Of a stretch of 64,000 nucleotides of DNA, positions 15,324 through 25,127 are shown in pieces. The position numbers were made by a program, and so were the translations under genes. Under the pieces are notes generated by a model. The model saw nothing but the letters and a program-made list of their open reading frames with translations. It was not told the origin of the DNA and did not search any database. Numbering within the stretch: the stretch's first letter is position 1; the number at the start of each line of letters is the position of its first letter. Where the stretch lies: assembly GCF_010820665.1 (NCBI RefSeq), contig NZ_JAAIKC010000009.1, positions 1-64,000 of the forward strand. Direction: 5' to 3'. The DNA is from Paenibacillus sp. SYP-B3998. GTDB taxonomy: Bacteria > Bacillota > Bacilli > Paenibacillales > NBRC-103111.

Positions 15324-16454
15324 ATGATGAATAAACACGCATCGGAATTTCAACACACTACAGCATTTGCTGAGAAGAAAGTTACCTGGTTGGAACTATT
15401 TTATGATCTACTTTTTGTAGCAGCTGTTTCAAAAGCGAGTCATGTCTTGTTACATGTCGAATATGGTTCAATTCCAGTAGAATACTTAACGAAATTCGTC
15501 CTAATATTTGTTCCGATCTGGTGGGCTTGGGTAGGGCAATCGCTCTTTGTAAATCGGTTTGGACAAGATATCATTTCTCACCGAATATTTCTGATTCTAC
15601 AACTATTTTTTGTATTAATAATGACAGCAAGCCTATCAGTTAATTTTGATCAATACTATATTCCATTTTTAGTAGGCTATGTTGGTTTAAGAGCTATGAC
15701 TGCCATTCAATATCTTGCGGTACATAAGAAAGAAGAAGCACATAGAAAGATCACTGCCCGCTATTTGGGGAGTCGCTTTTGGATTGGTTTGGCGATATCT
15801 TCTTTATCACTATTCTTTGACTCGTGGATTCGTTATGTAGTTTTGTATGCGGGAATAACTGTAGACATATTGCTCCCATTAATTGGTCGGAAATACTTGG
15901 TGAAAAGCCCAATAAATACTCACCATTTATTAGAACGCTTCTCACTGTTTGCACTTATTCTTCTTGGCGAAGCAGTAATCAGTATACTAACAGTATTGCA
16001 GTCTAGCTACTGGACGTGGCAATCTATTTTATTTGCGTCAATAACTTTTTTATTAATTATCGCTATGTGGTGGCAATATTTTGACAATGTCGAAAAGAAA
16101 GTGAACAAAATAATAGAGACTGCAGGGCAAACTATTATTTATGGTCATTTATTCATTTATTTATCAATGTGTATGATCGCAGCTTCGATTCAATTGTTAT
16201 TTTTGGAACAATTAAATTATTCATTTATGTTAAGCTTTATTTTTGGATCTGTATTGCTTTACTTTTTTTCAACCTCGTTGGTCTTCAATAAATATAGACA
16301 TATACATCTAAGATTGGGGATAGCTCATTTAGCCTTATTATTAGGATTACTTGGCGTTTTTTTTACAGTGGATTTGTTTTTCTTTATACCAAATTACATA
16401 ATTATTGGAGAAGTGATGGTGTTCTTTGTTGTATATGCTAAATTAACGACTTGA
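15324..16454 (+). CDS. ltrA: Low temperature requirement protein A (LtrA) family membrane protein
   Basis: A 376-aa membrane protein with about eleven hydrophobic segments. The N-terminus has the LtrA signature VTWLELFYDLLFVAAVSKAS, and the middle has LLERFSLFALILLGEAVISI, also typical of the family. LtrA was named from a Listeria mutant unable to grow in the cold; the molecular function remains unknown, though the fold is transporter-like. The likely start is ATG 15324 (or 15327) after AAAGGAG; the GTG at 15285 would add 13 hydrophilic residues. No obvious operon partner. Confidence 0.9.
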   Translation: MMNKHASEFQHTTAFAEKKVTWLELFYDLLFVAAVSKASHVLLHVEYGSIPVEYLTKFVLIFVPIWWAWVGQSLFVNRFGQDIISHRIFLILQLFFVLIMTASLSVNFDQYYIPFLVGYVGLRAMTAIQYLAVHKKEEAHRKITARYLGSRFWIGLAISSLSLFFDSWIRYVVLYAGITVDILLPLIGRKYLVKSPINTHHLLERFSLFALILLGEAVISILTVLQSSYWTWQSILFASITFLLIIAMWWQYFDNVEKKVNKIIETAGQTIIYGHLFIYLSMCMIAASIQLLFLEQLNYSFMLSFIFGSVLLYFFSTSLVFNKYRHIHLRLGIAHLALLLGLLGVFFTVDLFFFIPNYIIIGEVMVFFVVYAKLTT

Positions 16455-16531
16455 ACTTACATGTGCGATTTGGATCCAACTCGTTAAAGTTGCTGAGTGC
16501 AGCGAGTGCAAACGTTGGAGGAGCCGAAGCC

Positions 16532-16546
16532 GTGGACACAAAATAG
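16532..16546 (+). other. Duplicated mini start (four-codon frame) upstream of the kinase
   Basis: GCCGTGGACACAA occurs twice, here and at the true start at 16598. The first copy has GGAGGAG upstream, encodes Met-Asp-Thr-Lys and stops. It may be a leader frame affecting translation of the kinase gene or just a local duplication. Confidence 0.3.
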
Positions 16547-16597
16547 AGAAGATGATATCCTAAATTTAGTACATTTTAATAAAAGGGAGACGCAGCC

Positions 16598-18406
16598 GTG
16601 GACACAAGACAGTGGATGGCGATAACGCTTTTTCTCGCAACGGCGCTGATGGTGTTCGTCTCTTTCTTATCTTACCGCAAACGCCATCTGCCAGTTGCAA
16701 AAACGATGGTTTTGATCATGCTGGCAGCGGCTTGCTATGCACTTGGCTACGCATTTGAGGTGTTGAGCCGAAACCTAAACGAAGTGAAGCTGTCGCTCCA
16801 AATCGAATATTTGGGTATTCCATTCATCACTACGCTCTGGTTCTTTCAGGTCGTTCAATTTACAGGGACGGCGGCCCGCTATCGCAAGCTTCTCGCGCTA
16901 GTGCTGTTTGCTGTGCCCGCAGCGGTCTTTTTCCTCCATTTGACCAACGACTGGCATCACCTGATTTATGAGCGGTATAGTCTGAACACGGATTCTGTGG
17001 TTTCGTTATATACGACGGTCAAAGGGCCCTGGTATAAGGTGCATACCGTTTATAATTATTTCGTTTTGCTGTGCGGGATATTGCTGTTTATTCCCATGTA
17101 TTGGCGGGCTTTGCCGATCGTGCGAAAGCAGATTGCCGTCCTTCTTTTGGGGGCGATCGCGCCTATGTTTTTCAATTTGTTTTTATGGACCGGCATGAGC
17201 GTTGATTTAACACCGTTCGGGTTCGCCGTATCGGGTGTCGCCTACGTTTGGGGGATTTTACGGTTTAATTTGCTTCGCTTAACGCCACTTGCGATGGCCA
17301 AGGTGTTCGAAACGATCCGGGACGGAGTCGTCCTGATCGATTATGAGGACCAGATCGTCAGTTACAACCACGCAGCCGAAAAGGTGCTTCCCGAACTCGG
17401 TTTGACGAAACGCTACCCCGTCCATATGGGGAAGGTTTTGCCCTCCAGTCCGGAACTGATTGAACGCATTCGCACCGCAAGTGACGAGGACGAACGCTTC
17501 CCGTTCCACAGATTCGATGCGAACCGGAAACGGTATTACACTTGTAGTTTGTCACCCATTTACGATTCAGGTAAGGTCCTGATCGGTAAGATGCTGATGT
17601 TCAACGATATTACGGAGTTGAAAGAGAGCGAGGCCCGGTTGCGCGAGAACGCCCGGCAACTGTCCGAGCTGAACGCGTTCAAGGACAAGCTGTTCACCGT
17701 CGTGGCGCACGACATTCGCGATCCGATCGCACTCCTCGTCAGCTTGACCGAGCTCCTGGGCGATAAACTGACCGCCGCCGACTTCGAGCATGCCGAATTA
17801 GTGAGGGAACTTAAAGGACAAGTGCAAAACACGTTCTATCTTGTCGAAAATTTACTGGATTGGTATCGCAGCCAGAAAGGGAATGTCGTATTTCGCCCGG
17901 TTGGCTGGAATTTGCAGCAGGTTGTCCGGCAGGCATTACTGATTTCCGGCACGAAGGCCGGTATGAAGCAGATTCGGATGACGGAGCGAATCGACGAGAA
18001 GCTTACGGTTAGAGCCGATAAAGAGATGCTGGATCTCATTTTGCGAAATTTGCTATCGAATGCGATTAAGTTTACTGGCATTGGCGGGGCGATTGAGATC
18101 GGGGCCGTTATGGACGGCGATCTGATCGTTGTTTCTGTGCGCGACAACGGAGTAGGCATCGACGATCAGACATCGGAAGCGCTGCGTCTGGAGGAGCCGT
18201 TCTTAAAGGCTATGGTTGCCGGGGGCGATTCAGGGGATACGAGATTCGGATTGGCACTGACCCGCGAATTCGTTCACATCCACGGTGGCAGTCTTTGGTT
18301 CGAGAGCGAGCTGGGCATTGGAGCGACCTTCTCATTCACTTTGCCAGGCTCCGTTGATGGACGTAACGCGTTCGACAGCTGTGGAATGGAGGAGGAAGCG
18401 GGTTGA
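16598..18406 (+). CDS. Sensor histidine kinase with N-terminal 7TM domain and PAS
   Basis: A 602-aa sensor kinase. Residues 1-225 form a seven-helix membrane domain of the HisKA_7TM type (starts WMAITLFLATALMVFVSFLS; includes QIEYLGIPFITTLWFFQV). Residues about 230-350 form a PAS domain. The DHp H-box follows (FTVVAHDIRDPIALLVSL) and then the ATPase with N box NLLSNAIKFTG, G1 box VRDNGVGIDDQ and a weaker G2 box FGLALTREFVHIHGG. GTG start after a GGGAGA site. The stop overlaps the start of a response regulator gene (TGATG), so the two are translationally coupled and form a cognate pair. GC content is visibly higher than in the neighbours. The signal is unknown. Confidence 0.92.
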   Translation: MDTRQWMAITLFLATALMVFVSFLSYRKRHLPVAKTMVLIMLAAACYALGYAFEVLSRNLNEVKLSLQIEYLGIPFITTLWFFQVVQFTGTAARYRKLLALVLFAVPAAVFFLHLTNDWHHLIYERYSLNTDSVVSLYTTVKGPWYKVHTVYNYFVLLCGILLFIPMYWRALPIVRKQIAVLLLGAIAPMFFNLFLWTGMSVDLTPFGFAVSGVAYVWGILRFNLLRLTPLAMAKVFETIRDGVVLIDYEDQIVSYNHAAEKVLPELGLTKRYPVHMGKVLPSSPELIERIRTASDEDERFPFHRFDANRKRYYTCSLSPIYDSGKVLIGKMLMFNDITELKESEARLRENARQLSELNAFKDKLFTVVAHDIRDPIALLVSLTELLGDKLTAADFEHAELVRELKGQVQNTFYLVENLLDWYRSQKGNVVFRPVGWNLQQVVRQALLISGTKAGMKQIRMTERIDEKLTVRADKEMLDLILRNLLSNAIKFTGIGGAIEIGAVMDGDLIVVSVRDNGVGIDDQTSEALRLEEPFLKAMVAGGDSGDTRFGLALTREFVHIHGGSLWFESELGIGATFSFTLPGSVDGRNAFDSCGMEEEAG

Positions 18407-19554
18407 TGAAAGTGATTTTGGTGGACGATGAGCCAATGATGCATTTGATTTTGAGTGAAATGCTGATCAAGCTGCCTGGGGTTCACGTGGCGGGAGCATT
18501 TACAGATACGAAGTCCGCAGCCTCTTTTCTAAAAGAGAACACAGATATTGTTCTGGCGTTCGTAGATCTCTCTATGCCAGGCGAGAGCGGAATGGAGTTC
18601 GCCGCCAAGATAGAAGCTTCCGATTCTTCGGTGCAAGTTGTTTTCGTCACGTCGCATAAGGAATTTGCCTTGGAAGCTTATGAATTGTCCGTACTGGATT
18701 ACTTGGTTAAGCCCGTGTCCCAGGAGCGACTGGAGCGGGCGGTAAATCGTGCCCTGGCGAACCAGCGGATCATCCGCTCGTCATCGCTGTCAGCTCCGGT
18801 TTCTGCAGAGCCCGGAAAAATTGTCCTAACGATGCTCGGCGACGTCGCCGTGAGTAATGAAGTGGGTCGCACCAAGTGGATTTCGCGGAAATGCGCGGAG
18901 GTGTTCGCTTATTTGCTGCTTTACCGCGGCAAACGAATTCCTCGTTCCAGGCTGGTTACGGATATTTTCGGAGGGATGCAGCAAACGGGTGCGGAGAACT
19001 ACCTGAATACGACCGTCTATCAATTGCGCAAGTCTTTGGAACCGCTTGGCATGCGCGAGGTCGTACGCTCGGAGAACGATGGTTACGCGCTCGACTTGAA
19101 GGATCCCGTTATCGATTATGTGGAATTCGAAAAGCAAGCGGAGCAGCTGAAATCCATTGAAGCCGGGAATGTGGAGAGAGCGCTGCAAATCGAGCGTTTG
19201 TATACAGGCGATCTGTTCGGGGATAGGGCGTATGTGTGGGCCATTCACGAAACGGAGCGCTATGCGGAATTGTATGCCTCGTTCGTAAAACGGCTTGCCG
19301 CAGCGCTTATTTCAATGAGGGATACGATCCCGGCGTCGAAGCTGCTGCTCAAGGTGAAGGAGCGCAATCCGTTGGATGAATCGGTTATGCGTCATCTTAT
19401 GACGATACGCGAGATGACCGGGGACAAAAAAGGACTGACGGCTCTGTATACCGATTATGTTCGGCTTCTCAGTCGGGAGCTCGGTATTCGTCCGTCTGAG
19501 GATCTGGTAGATCTATACACCTTGTTGCTAAGTCGATTATCCGATAAAAAATAA
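18406..19554 (+). CDS. Response regulator with winged-helix and BTAD (SARP-like) domains
   Basis: A 382-aa regulator. Residues 1-120 form a receiver: ILVDDEP, phospho-Asp in LAFVDLSMPGESG, Thr in VVFVTSH, and Lys in YLVKPVS. Residues about 140-240 form an OmpR/SARP-like winged helix (WISRKCAEVFAYLLLYRGKR through ENYLNTTVYQLRKSLEPLG). Residues about 250-380 form a BTAD helical domain (TGDLFGDRAYVWAIHETERY, then LYTDYVRLLSRELGIRPSED). This layout resembles SARP regulators fused to a receiver, often seen in Paenibacillus. ATG 18406 overlaps the kinase stop by one base. A terminator follows; no target operon is adjacent. Confidence 0.9.
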   Translation: MKVILVDDEPMMHLILSEMLIKLPGVHVAGAFTDTKSAASFLKENTDIVLAFVDLSMPGESGMEFAAKIEASDSSVQVVFVTSHKEFALEAYELSVLDYLVKPVSQERLERAVNRALANQRIIRSSSLSAPVSAEPGKIVLTMLGDVAVSNEVGRTKWISRKCAEVFAYLLLYRGKRIPRSRLVTDIFGGMQQTGAENYLNTTVYQLRKSLEPLGMREVVRSENDGYALDLKDPVIDYVEFEKQAEQLKSIEAGNVERALQIERLYTGDLFGDRAYVWAIHETERYAELYASFVKRLAAALISMRDTIPASKLLLKVKERNPLDESVMRHLMTIREMTGDKKGLTALYTDYVRLLSRELGIRPSEDLVDLYTLLLSRLSDKK

Positions 19555-19570
19555 ATATTTACGTCAGTCC

Positions 19571-19610
19571 AAACAACCGCGAAAGCTTGATGCGCGGTTG
19601 TTTTGTTTTT
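19571..19610 (+). terminator. Rho-independent terminator
   Basis: AACAACCGCG pairs with CGCGGTTGTT around a short loop and is followed by TTGTTTTTT. It ends the kinase/BTAD-regulator operon. Confidence 0.85.
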
Positions 19611-19859
19611 TACGGCCATACCGTTTATTGTAATTAGTCTCAAAACAGATGATGAATCTCTGAAAAAAGAATTGACTGATAAATATAATTAAAACTTCTG
19701 TTATTAAAAGTTGAAAAGTAGAACTGGTCTCCAATGATGCTAGAGATACATACACTAGGCATTTAAAGGGTGGATTTATATGACGATACTTCGTTTACAG
19801 AAGTAGATAAGGATGATGTGATAGGAGATAACGTTTGCAAATCGGGTATACTATTTTCA
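19611..19859. other. AT-rich gap; tiny frame after a strong ribosome site
   Basis: No real gene seen. AAAGGGTGGATTTAT precedes ATG at 19780 and an eight-codon frame (MTILRLQK). An overlapping frame continues for 37 residues and looks like a degraded short reading frame. Confidence 0.25.
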
Positions 19860-20350
19860 TTATTTTATTATTATAGTAATTTCATTCATTAACGTATTAG
19901 TTTGGCCATTTATTTTATATGTGACATGTGCGCTGATTTTATAACTTCCATGTGTTATTTTTAAAGAGGATTTATCCAAATAATTCAATGTACTCCAAAT
20001 ATCAGTTGTTTCATTTTCCTTATATTCTCTCTTATTAGAGTAGGTAATTAATTCAAATAAGTTATCTTTCTGCTTCGAATTTATCATGGATTTAACTTTA
20101 TATTGCTCGTTAGCATAGATGTTAATTTTTTGATTAAAATCGTTATATTCTACTTTTGCACCCATGTATTCTGAAAAGAACCTCAACGGAACATATGCAG
20201 AACCCTGATAATTCAATTTTGCATAATCTTTTGAATAGTTAATATCCTGTTGATTTTACTGAAATACTTACAGGAAACAAGAACGCTTTTATTTCATCTG
20301 ACGCATAAACAGAAACTGATGAAGCAATCAGGAGTCCTGTTACCACTCCA
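19860..20350 (-). pseudogene. Secreted protein with copper-amine-oxidase-N-like domain, frameshifted
   Basis: The open part (118 aa, from about 20216) begins NYQGSAYVPLRFFSEYMGAK then VEYNDFNQKINI, the 'stalk' motif shared by copper amine oxidase N-terminal-like domains of Paenibacillus surface proteins (YVPLRF...GA.V.....). Upstream another frame gives a signal-peptide-like SLFGVVTGLLIASSVSVYA and then FLFPVSISV; one extra A in a GTAAAATCAAC run separates the two. No in-frame start with a binding site is visible at the 5' end. I regard it as a recently broken small exported protein. Confidence 0.6.
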
Positions 20351-20516
20351 AATAAACTATTTATTTAGAAAAGGGTGGAATCATCGGCTACAAAGTGACT
20401 GCACTATATATAATTAAAACGTTATCAGATCCCAATTATAGACATGTGGACAATCAAAATTTGGTATAATATGGTATGAATAGTTTGAATGAGTGACGAG
20501 GGAAGGGGAATATGTA

Positions 20517-21281
20517 ATGAAGATTATTGACCTAAGCGTGCCGATTAGTCCATACATTCGAGAGCCGTTACCGGCGAAGATCGAGTATGCGAACCATGAG
20601 GCTGGAGCGCAGCAAGCGGCGGCGGCACTCGGCCTCAAGCAGGATGATTTTCCGGAAAGCCAGGCATGGGCGACGGAAACGGTAACGCTCAATACGCATA
20701 CGGGTACTCATATTGACGCGCCATGGCATTACTGGCCAACTTCGGAAGGGAAGCAGGCAAGAACGATTGACGAATTACCACTCGAATGGTTTTATTCCGA
20801 CGGTGTGGTGCTCGATTTCAGCATGAAGCCGCCAGGTTACGAGATTACGACAGACGATCTGATCGCCGAGCTGGAACGGATTGCGTATACGTTGAAACCA
20901 TTCGATATCGTTCTCATCCGAAGCGATGCGGATAAACGGCTGTACCACGAACATTATGCGTTCCTTCACGTCGGGGTATCGGCCGATGCTACGCTATGGC
21001 TGCTTGACCAGGGTATCAAGGTAGTCGGTACTGATGGCTGGGGGTGGGATATTCCACTTAATCTGCAGGCTGAAGCGTATAAAAAACAGCCTAGAGAAGG
21101 CGTCCTATGGGCAGCGCATTATGTCGGCAAGGATCGGGAATATTGCCAGATCGAGAAACTGGCCAATTTGGAGGAAATTCCGAAGCCGTTCGGCTTCAAA
21201 GTATGCTGCTTTCCGATCAAAGTGGAAAAGGCGAGTGCGGGCTGGAGCCGTCCGGTCGCAATCGTGGACAAACACGAGTGA
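20517..21281 (+). CDS. Cyclase-family metal-dependent hydrolase (kynurenine-formamidase-like)
   Basis: A 254-aa soluble enzyme of the cyclase/kynurenine formamidase superfamily. It has the metal-binding signature TLNTHTGTHIDAPWHY in the first third, and the later IVLIRSDADKRLYHEHYAF and VVGTDGWGWD segments fit the family. Members hydrolyse formamides, cyclic amides or esters using two metals; the substrate cannot be told. I choose ATG 20517, which follows GAAGGGGAATATGTA; the GTG at 20493 would add eight residues. Length is normal. It seems monocistronic, and higher GC than the flanking broken genes suggests it is maintained. Confidence 0.9.
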   Translation: MKIIDLSVPISPYIREPLPAKIEYANHEAGAQQAAAALGLKQDDFPESQAWATETVTLNTHTGTHIDAPWHYWPTSEGKQARTIDELPLEWFYSDGVVLDFSMKPPGYEITTDDLIAELERIAYTLKPFDIVLIRSDADKRLYHEHYAFLHVGVSADATLWLLDQGIKVVGTDGWGWDIPLNLQAEAYKKQPREGVLWAAHYVGKDREYCQIEKLANLEEIPKPFGFKVCCFPIKVEKASAGWSRPVAIVDKHE

Positions 21282-21552
21282 TTTGTGACATTAGCGTACA
21301 AAGAATTCTACTCAACCTTGAAATAATCAGATGCTAGGGGTGATACTCGTCAAATAGAATCATTCTTGTATATGAAAATCAGAAGCTCGGCAGACTCAGG
21401 TTATAACATCCATTTACAGGATAGCCCAACTGCCTAATTTTTAAAAAATCCCGAGAAGTGGGTCAAATGGTACCATAACCGTGCAAACCCAACCTTAAAC
21501 ATCATTTTCGTATAAAAAGGAAGTTATTTTGGCTCCCCTGATGGATATATCA

Positions 21553-21967
21553 TTACTTACTTTCAAAAAGATTTCGAATTTGCTTTTCTAAATCCTTGTT
21601 GTAAATATAATAATTTCCTTCAACATCACCAGGAGTGAGTCGGAGTTTTTTATCATTTCCTTCAAAAAAATCCACAAAGAATAAATAACCAACTCTCTTT
21701 TCTTGATTTGGGTCAGGCTTAAATTCTAAATTACGTACCCCACTAAGCCAATCTTGTAACTGTTGTTTGTTAGTAAATGTTTTGAGTTCGCCAGTTGAAC
21801 CGCTTCGAATCTCGATATGATTAACTTTTGATATGTCACCAGGATAAAATTCTTGTAATTGTTTAGTTGTTAATTTGAGACCTTTTTTGGTAGCTTTTTC
21901 GCACCCTAAACAAGACATCATTACAATCAATGTAAAGAAAGACGGGGAATAAATAAGTTCTTCTCAT
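21553..21967 (-). pseudogene. Small lipoprotein-like gene with an N-terminal frameshift
   Basis: The main frame (125 aa from a TTG at 21930) reads IVMMSCLGCEKATKKGLKLT and continues with beta-type sequence (VNHIEIRSGSTGELKTF). A better start lies upstream: ATG at 21967, preceded by AGGGAG, encodes MRRTYLFPVFLY in another frame. Joined by a one-base shift near 21930 they give a normal lipoprotein signal followed by Cys. Either the gene is recently broken or there is a sequence error. The C-terminal domain is not recognised. Confidence 0.5.
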
Positions 21968-22131
21968 ACAATCGCTCCCTTTTGACACAAATTATTATTC
22001 GTTGCTGATACGGTGTACAGGAAGGGTATAATCAGCATATTCTTTTTACTCGCCTTTGTATTCTCATATTCCTTGTTCCCTAGATAACGACGAAACCATG
22101 CCAAATAAAGTTGCAAGTAGTTGGTAAGCCT

Positions 22132-22182
22132 AAAAAAGGTACAGCCCTAAAGCAGTTATCTGCCCAGGGCTATACCTTTTTT
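22132..22182 (-). terminator. Bidirectional rho-independent terminator
   Basis: AAAAAAGGTA and TACCTTTTTT, plus AGCCCT/AGGGCT, form a long hairpin with T-runs on both strands. It ends the SLH-protein gene on the minus strand. Confidence 0.85.
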
Positions 22183-22205
22183 AAATTTACATATTCAATT
22201 TTGGC

Positions 22206-24809
22206 TTAAGGTTTTTGAACCCACTGTTCGCCGCCATCTGTTTTATTCTCAAAAGCATGGTCTACGGAAGCTTCTTCAATATCACGGAGCGCCCAGTGCG
22301 TCTCTGCAACGTCTTTCCAAGGCGACTGCACGAATCCGCTTAGCGGTCCTCTGCCAAGCGCCTTATTGATCATCGTGACTGCTTCGGCGCGCGTCAGCGT
22401 TTTTTCAGGTTGGAATGATCCGTCCTGATAACCGTTAATAATTCCCGCGCCTTGCGCTTTCACAATGTACGCTTGCGCCCAGTGGCCCGCAATATCTGTG
22501 AACCCGGTACCTGTGCGCTGCTCGTTGCCTGTTAAAGAGGAAACTATGCTTGCCATTTCAGCGCGTGTAATAGATCGCTCCTCTTTAAATGTCCCGTCGG
22601 CATAGCCTTGCATGAGTCCCATCGCCGTTGCCTTGGCAATTGCGTCTTTTGCCCAATGCGTGGAGGAAACGTCACTGTAGGCCAGATTGGCTGACTTTGT
22701 ATCCCGCGTGACGACTCTCGCCAATAAGGCTGCCATTTCAGCACGAGTAATTTTATTCTCCGGCTTGAAAGTACCGTCTTCATAGCCGTTCATATACGCA
22801 GTATGTTGATTTTTAGTCGTTAAACCTGGCACATGCATAAGCGTAAACGTACTGAATTTATTGACAGAAAACTGAAGCCCCATATCTCCTTTATTATTGT
22901 AAGGAACAAGTACACCCTTCAGCAATTGCTTCGTTCCGTCGCTGTGCTCAATGTAAACGGCCAAGTCTTTCATTTCAGCTTGACTTAAAGCTACGCCTTT
23001 CAGAGGCATCACTAATGTAACGTTACGGTTCTGCAAATTGGTTTCAATCGTCATCGGACGACCGACAGCTGTTGCTTTTTTATCACCTGCCGCTACCTTC
23101 ACGATCGCTTCATTATTGGCGCGGTCGTTAACTTCTTTTTTCTTCGTTTCATCCTTAATCGGGAAAAAGCGGAAATACAATTCGTCTGCTAAGCTCTGCA
23201 AAGAATCGCTTGGAATCTTAATCTTTGCGTTCTCCGTAGCAATGCCTAATTCGATTTTGGCATCGGAAACAATTTTCTTCGCTTCCTTCGGAACGGTCAC
23301 ATGAACTTCCGACACTTCATCTTTCGCGTCCGGAATGACGATGCTCGCAGAGGTCGAACCCGCCGCAATGATGTTGTCCACCATTTTCTTTGCCTGTTCG
23401 GCAGAAAAATCCACTTGGTCTTTTTTGGTGCCGTCTGATTTCATCGTGCGGTTAATCACGGCAGAGGCTACTACGACTCCGCTATTCGTCCCCGAATTTT
23501 CCACGTTAACTGTAATGGTTTCGCCATAGCTGCCTGAAGAACGAGAAGAAGTTGGCGTTTCTGCCTCTACGCGAGTGATCGTCAAATATACGGCAGCTGA
23601 GACGGAATCCGCCTTCCCATCGTTAGCCTTGTATGTGAAGCTGTCTTGCCCCAGTGCGTCCGGCTTAGGCTTATAAGTAAACGCCCCGTTTGCAGCCAAA
23701 TCTACGGATCCTTTGGCTGGAGATGTGACAAGACTAAATGTCAGCGCGTCTCCATCAGCATCCGAACCGTACACGGCTCCACTTACCGAAGTTCCTATTG
23801 TTGTCTTATATGTATTGTCCGTTACTGTTGGCGGATGATTAGTAGGCGTGGCATTGTTTAAAGAATCTAATGCTTTTTTAAGGTCAGGATCAAGACTTTC
23901 AAAAATATCAAATGTTGCTGACGCGTTCGGCGCTAGATTACCGAGCGCTCCTGTTATACCGACATTTTGGTCGTCTGTGACTTCGGCTGATTTCAATTTA
24001 CTTCCGTCAGCTTGATACGCTGCATTACTGTAAGGATCGTTAGCATTAATCGCAGCTCTTGCCCGACTGTCCGCAGACATCAGAATGAAGGGGTTGCCTG
24101 TGACTGGCCCTTTGGCGATAACAATCGCCTGTGCATCGGACGGCGGATTTTTGGGGACAGAATTCAATGTTGCATAGGTGCCCTTAAAGTCTGCATCAAT
24201 GTCCGGATCTACAATGCGCATATAGCGAACGTCATAGAGTGTTTCTGCGCTCAAATTCGTTAGCTTAACCGCTAGTTTAAAGTATTTGTCATTCACGCCA
24301 AATGAGATCGTTTGTTCGACTTTGATTTTCCCATTTTGTGTTATACCTGTAGTCTTGACGCTTAGCGTATCGCCGCTGGATAAATCTTCATTTGTTATAC
24401 TCGGAATTTGGATGCTTCCTGTTCGTTCTGAATTAAAAAATTTAGTGACTACGCCTGTCTCTGATCCTGTTCGACTTCCAACGAAAAACCCTTCAAAAGG
24501 AGATCCTGGAAGAAAAAAATCGCCGCTAGTCATCGGGTCGCCGTTATCGAAGCCATCCCCGTCTACACTAAACCCGATATTAGGTCTGCCTCCCGCAGGA
24601 TGGAAGTTGGCTGGCGCTGCGCTTTTCGAACCAAACGAGCCGCTTTTCGAGATTCCCATTTCAATATAATTCCCGCCCAAAAATACATCGTCGCCCACTT
24701 TTTGATGCTTTGCGCCAGGTAAAGCCGCATGAGCGTGATTCGGCAGTATGACCGAAGGCGCCAGTAATGTTATGATGAACGTGAAAGCTAAAATTTTTCT
24801 TTTTTTCAA
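22206..24809 (-). CDS. Secreted S-layer-homology (SLH) protein with cadherin-like module
   Basis: About 867 aa, cell-surface. The signal peptide follows KKRKILAFTFIITLLAPSVI and is cut near HAHA. Residues about 40-330 form a beta-rich domain. Residues about 335-420 form a cadherin-like/Ig repeat (NHPPTVTDNTYKTTIGTSVS, then FTYKPKPDALGQDSFTYKAN). A beta domain follows, and the C-terminus has three SLH repeats (GYEDGTFKPENKITRAEMAA, GYADGTFKEERSITRAEMAS, GYQDGSFQPEKTLTRAEAVT) that bind pyruvylated secondary wall polymer. I choose TTG 24809, which has GAGAGGG at right spacing; the ATG at 24824 and ORF start at 25001 lack a site. Likely a structural or adhesive surface protein. Confidence 0.88.
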   Translation of the reverse strand: MKKRKILAFTFIITLLAPSVILPNHAHAALPGAKHQKVGDDVFLGGNYIEMGISKSGSFGSKSAAPANFHPAGGRPNIGFSVDGDGFDNGDPMTSGDFFLPGSPFEGFFVGSRTGSETGVVTKFFNSERTGSIQIPSITNEDLSSGDTLSVKTTGITQNGKIKVEQTISFGVNDKYFKLAVKLTNLSAETLYDVRYMRIVDPDIDADFKGTYATLNSVPKNPPSDAQAIVIAKGPVTGNPFILMSADSRARAAINANDPYSNAAYQADGSKLKSAEVTDDQNVGITGALGNLAPNASATFDIFESLDPDLKKALDSLNNATPTNHPPTVTDNTYKTTIGTSVSGAVYGSDADGDALTFSLVTSPAKGSVDLAANGAFTYKPKPDALGQDSFTYKANDGKADSVSAAVYLTITRVEAETPTSSRSSGSYGETITVNVENSGTNSGVVVASAVINRTMKSDGTKKDQVDFSAEQAKKMVDNIIAAGSTSASIVIPDAKDEVSEVHVTVPKEAKKIVSDAKIELGIATENAKIKIPSDSLQSLADELYFRFFPIKDETKKKEVNDRANNEAIVKVAAGDKKATAVGRPMTIETNLQNRNVTLVMPLKGVALSQAEMKDLAVYIEHSDGTKQLLKGVLVPYNNKGDMGLQFSVNKFSTFTLMHVPGLTTKNQHTAYMNGYEDGTFKPENKITRAEMAALLARVVTRDTKSANLAYSDVSSTHWAKDAIAKATAMGLMQGYADGTFKEERSITRAEMASIVSSLTGNEQRTGTGFTDIAGHWAQAYIVKAQGAGIINGYQDGSFQPEKTLTRAEAVTMINKALGRGPLSGFVQSPWKDVAETHWALRDIEEASVDHAFENKTDGGEQWVQKP

Positions 24810-25127
24810 AACTACCCTCTCCATTTCTGTAATATACGTTTTTTTGACCTTTGGCCTATTCTGCAATCCCAAATGCTCCGTTATCGCAACGGTCCCCTTC
24901 CTGTACGCTTCTACTCGAACCTTCCTAGCGTTCTCGGCCCTATTATACAATTTCAGTCTCACAAGATTCTCACAAATCGTCACTGTTTGTCGAAAAAACA
25001 AAAACGCTGACAGTAAGGGGGAGCGCGGAGCTGGCCAGTTATATATTACAACATTTGTGATGAAACCAATTCGATTTAGCTGTGTCTAATACTATAGATT
25101 TCCGAATAAGCAGAGGAGATGATTTGT

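Noticed and set aside
22544..22783. Second minus-strand frame inside the SLH repeats
   Set aside because: Alternate-frame reading of the SLH-coding repeats; composition is not protein-like.
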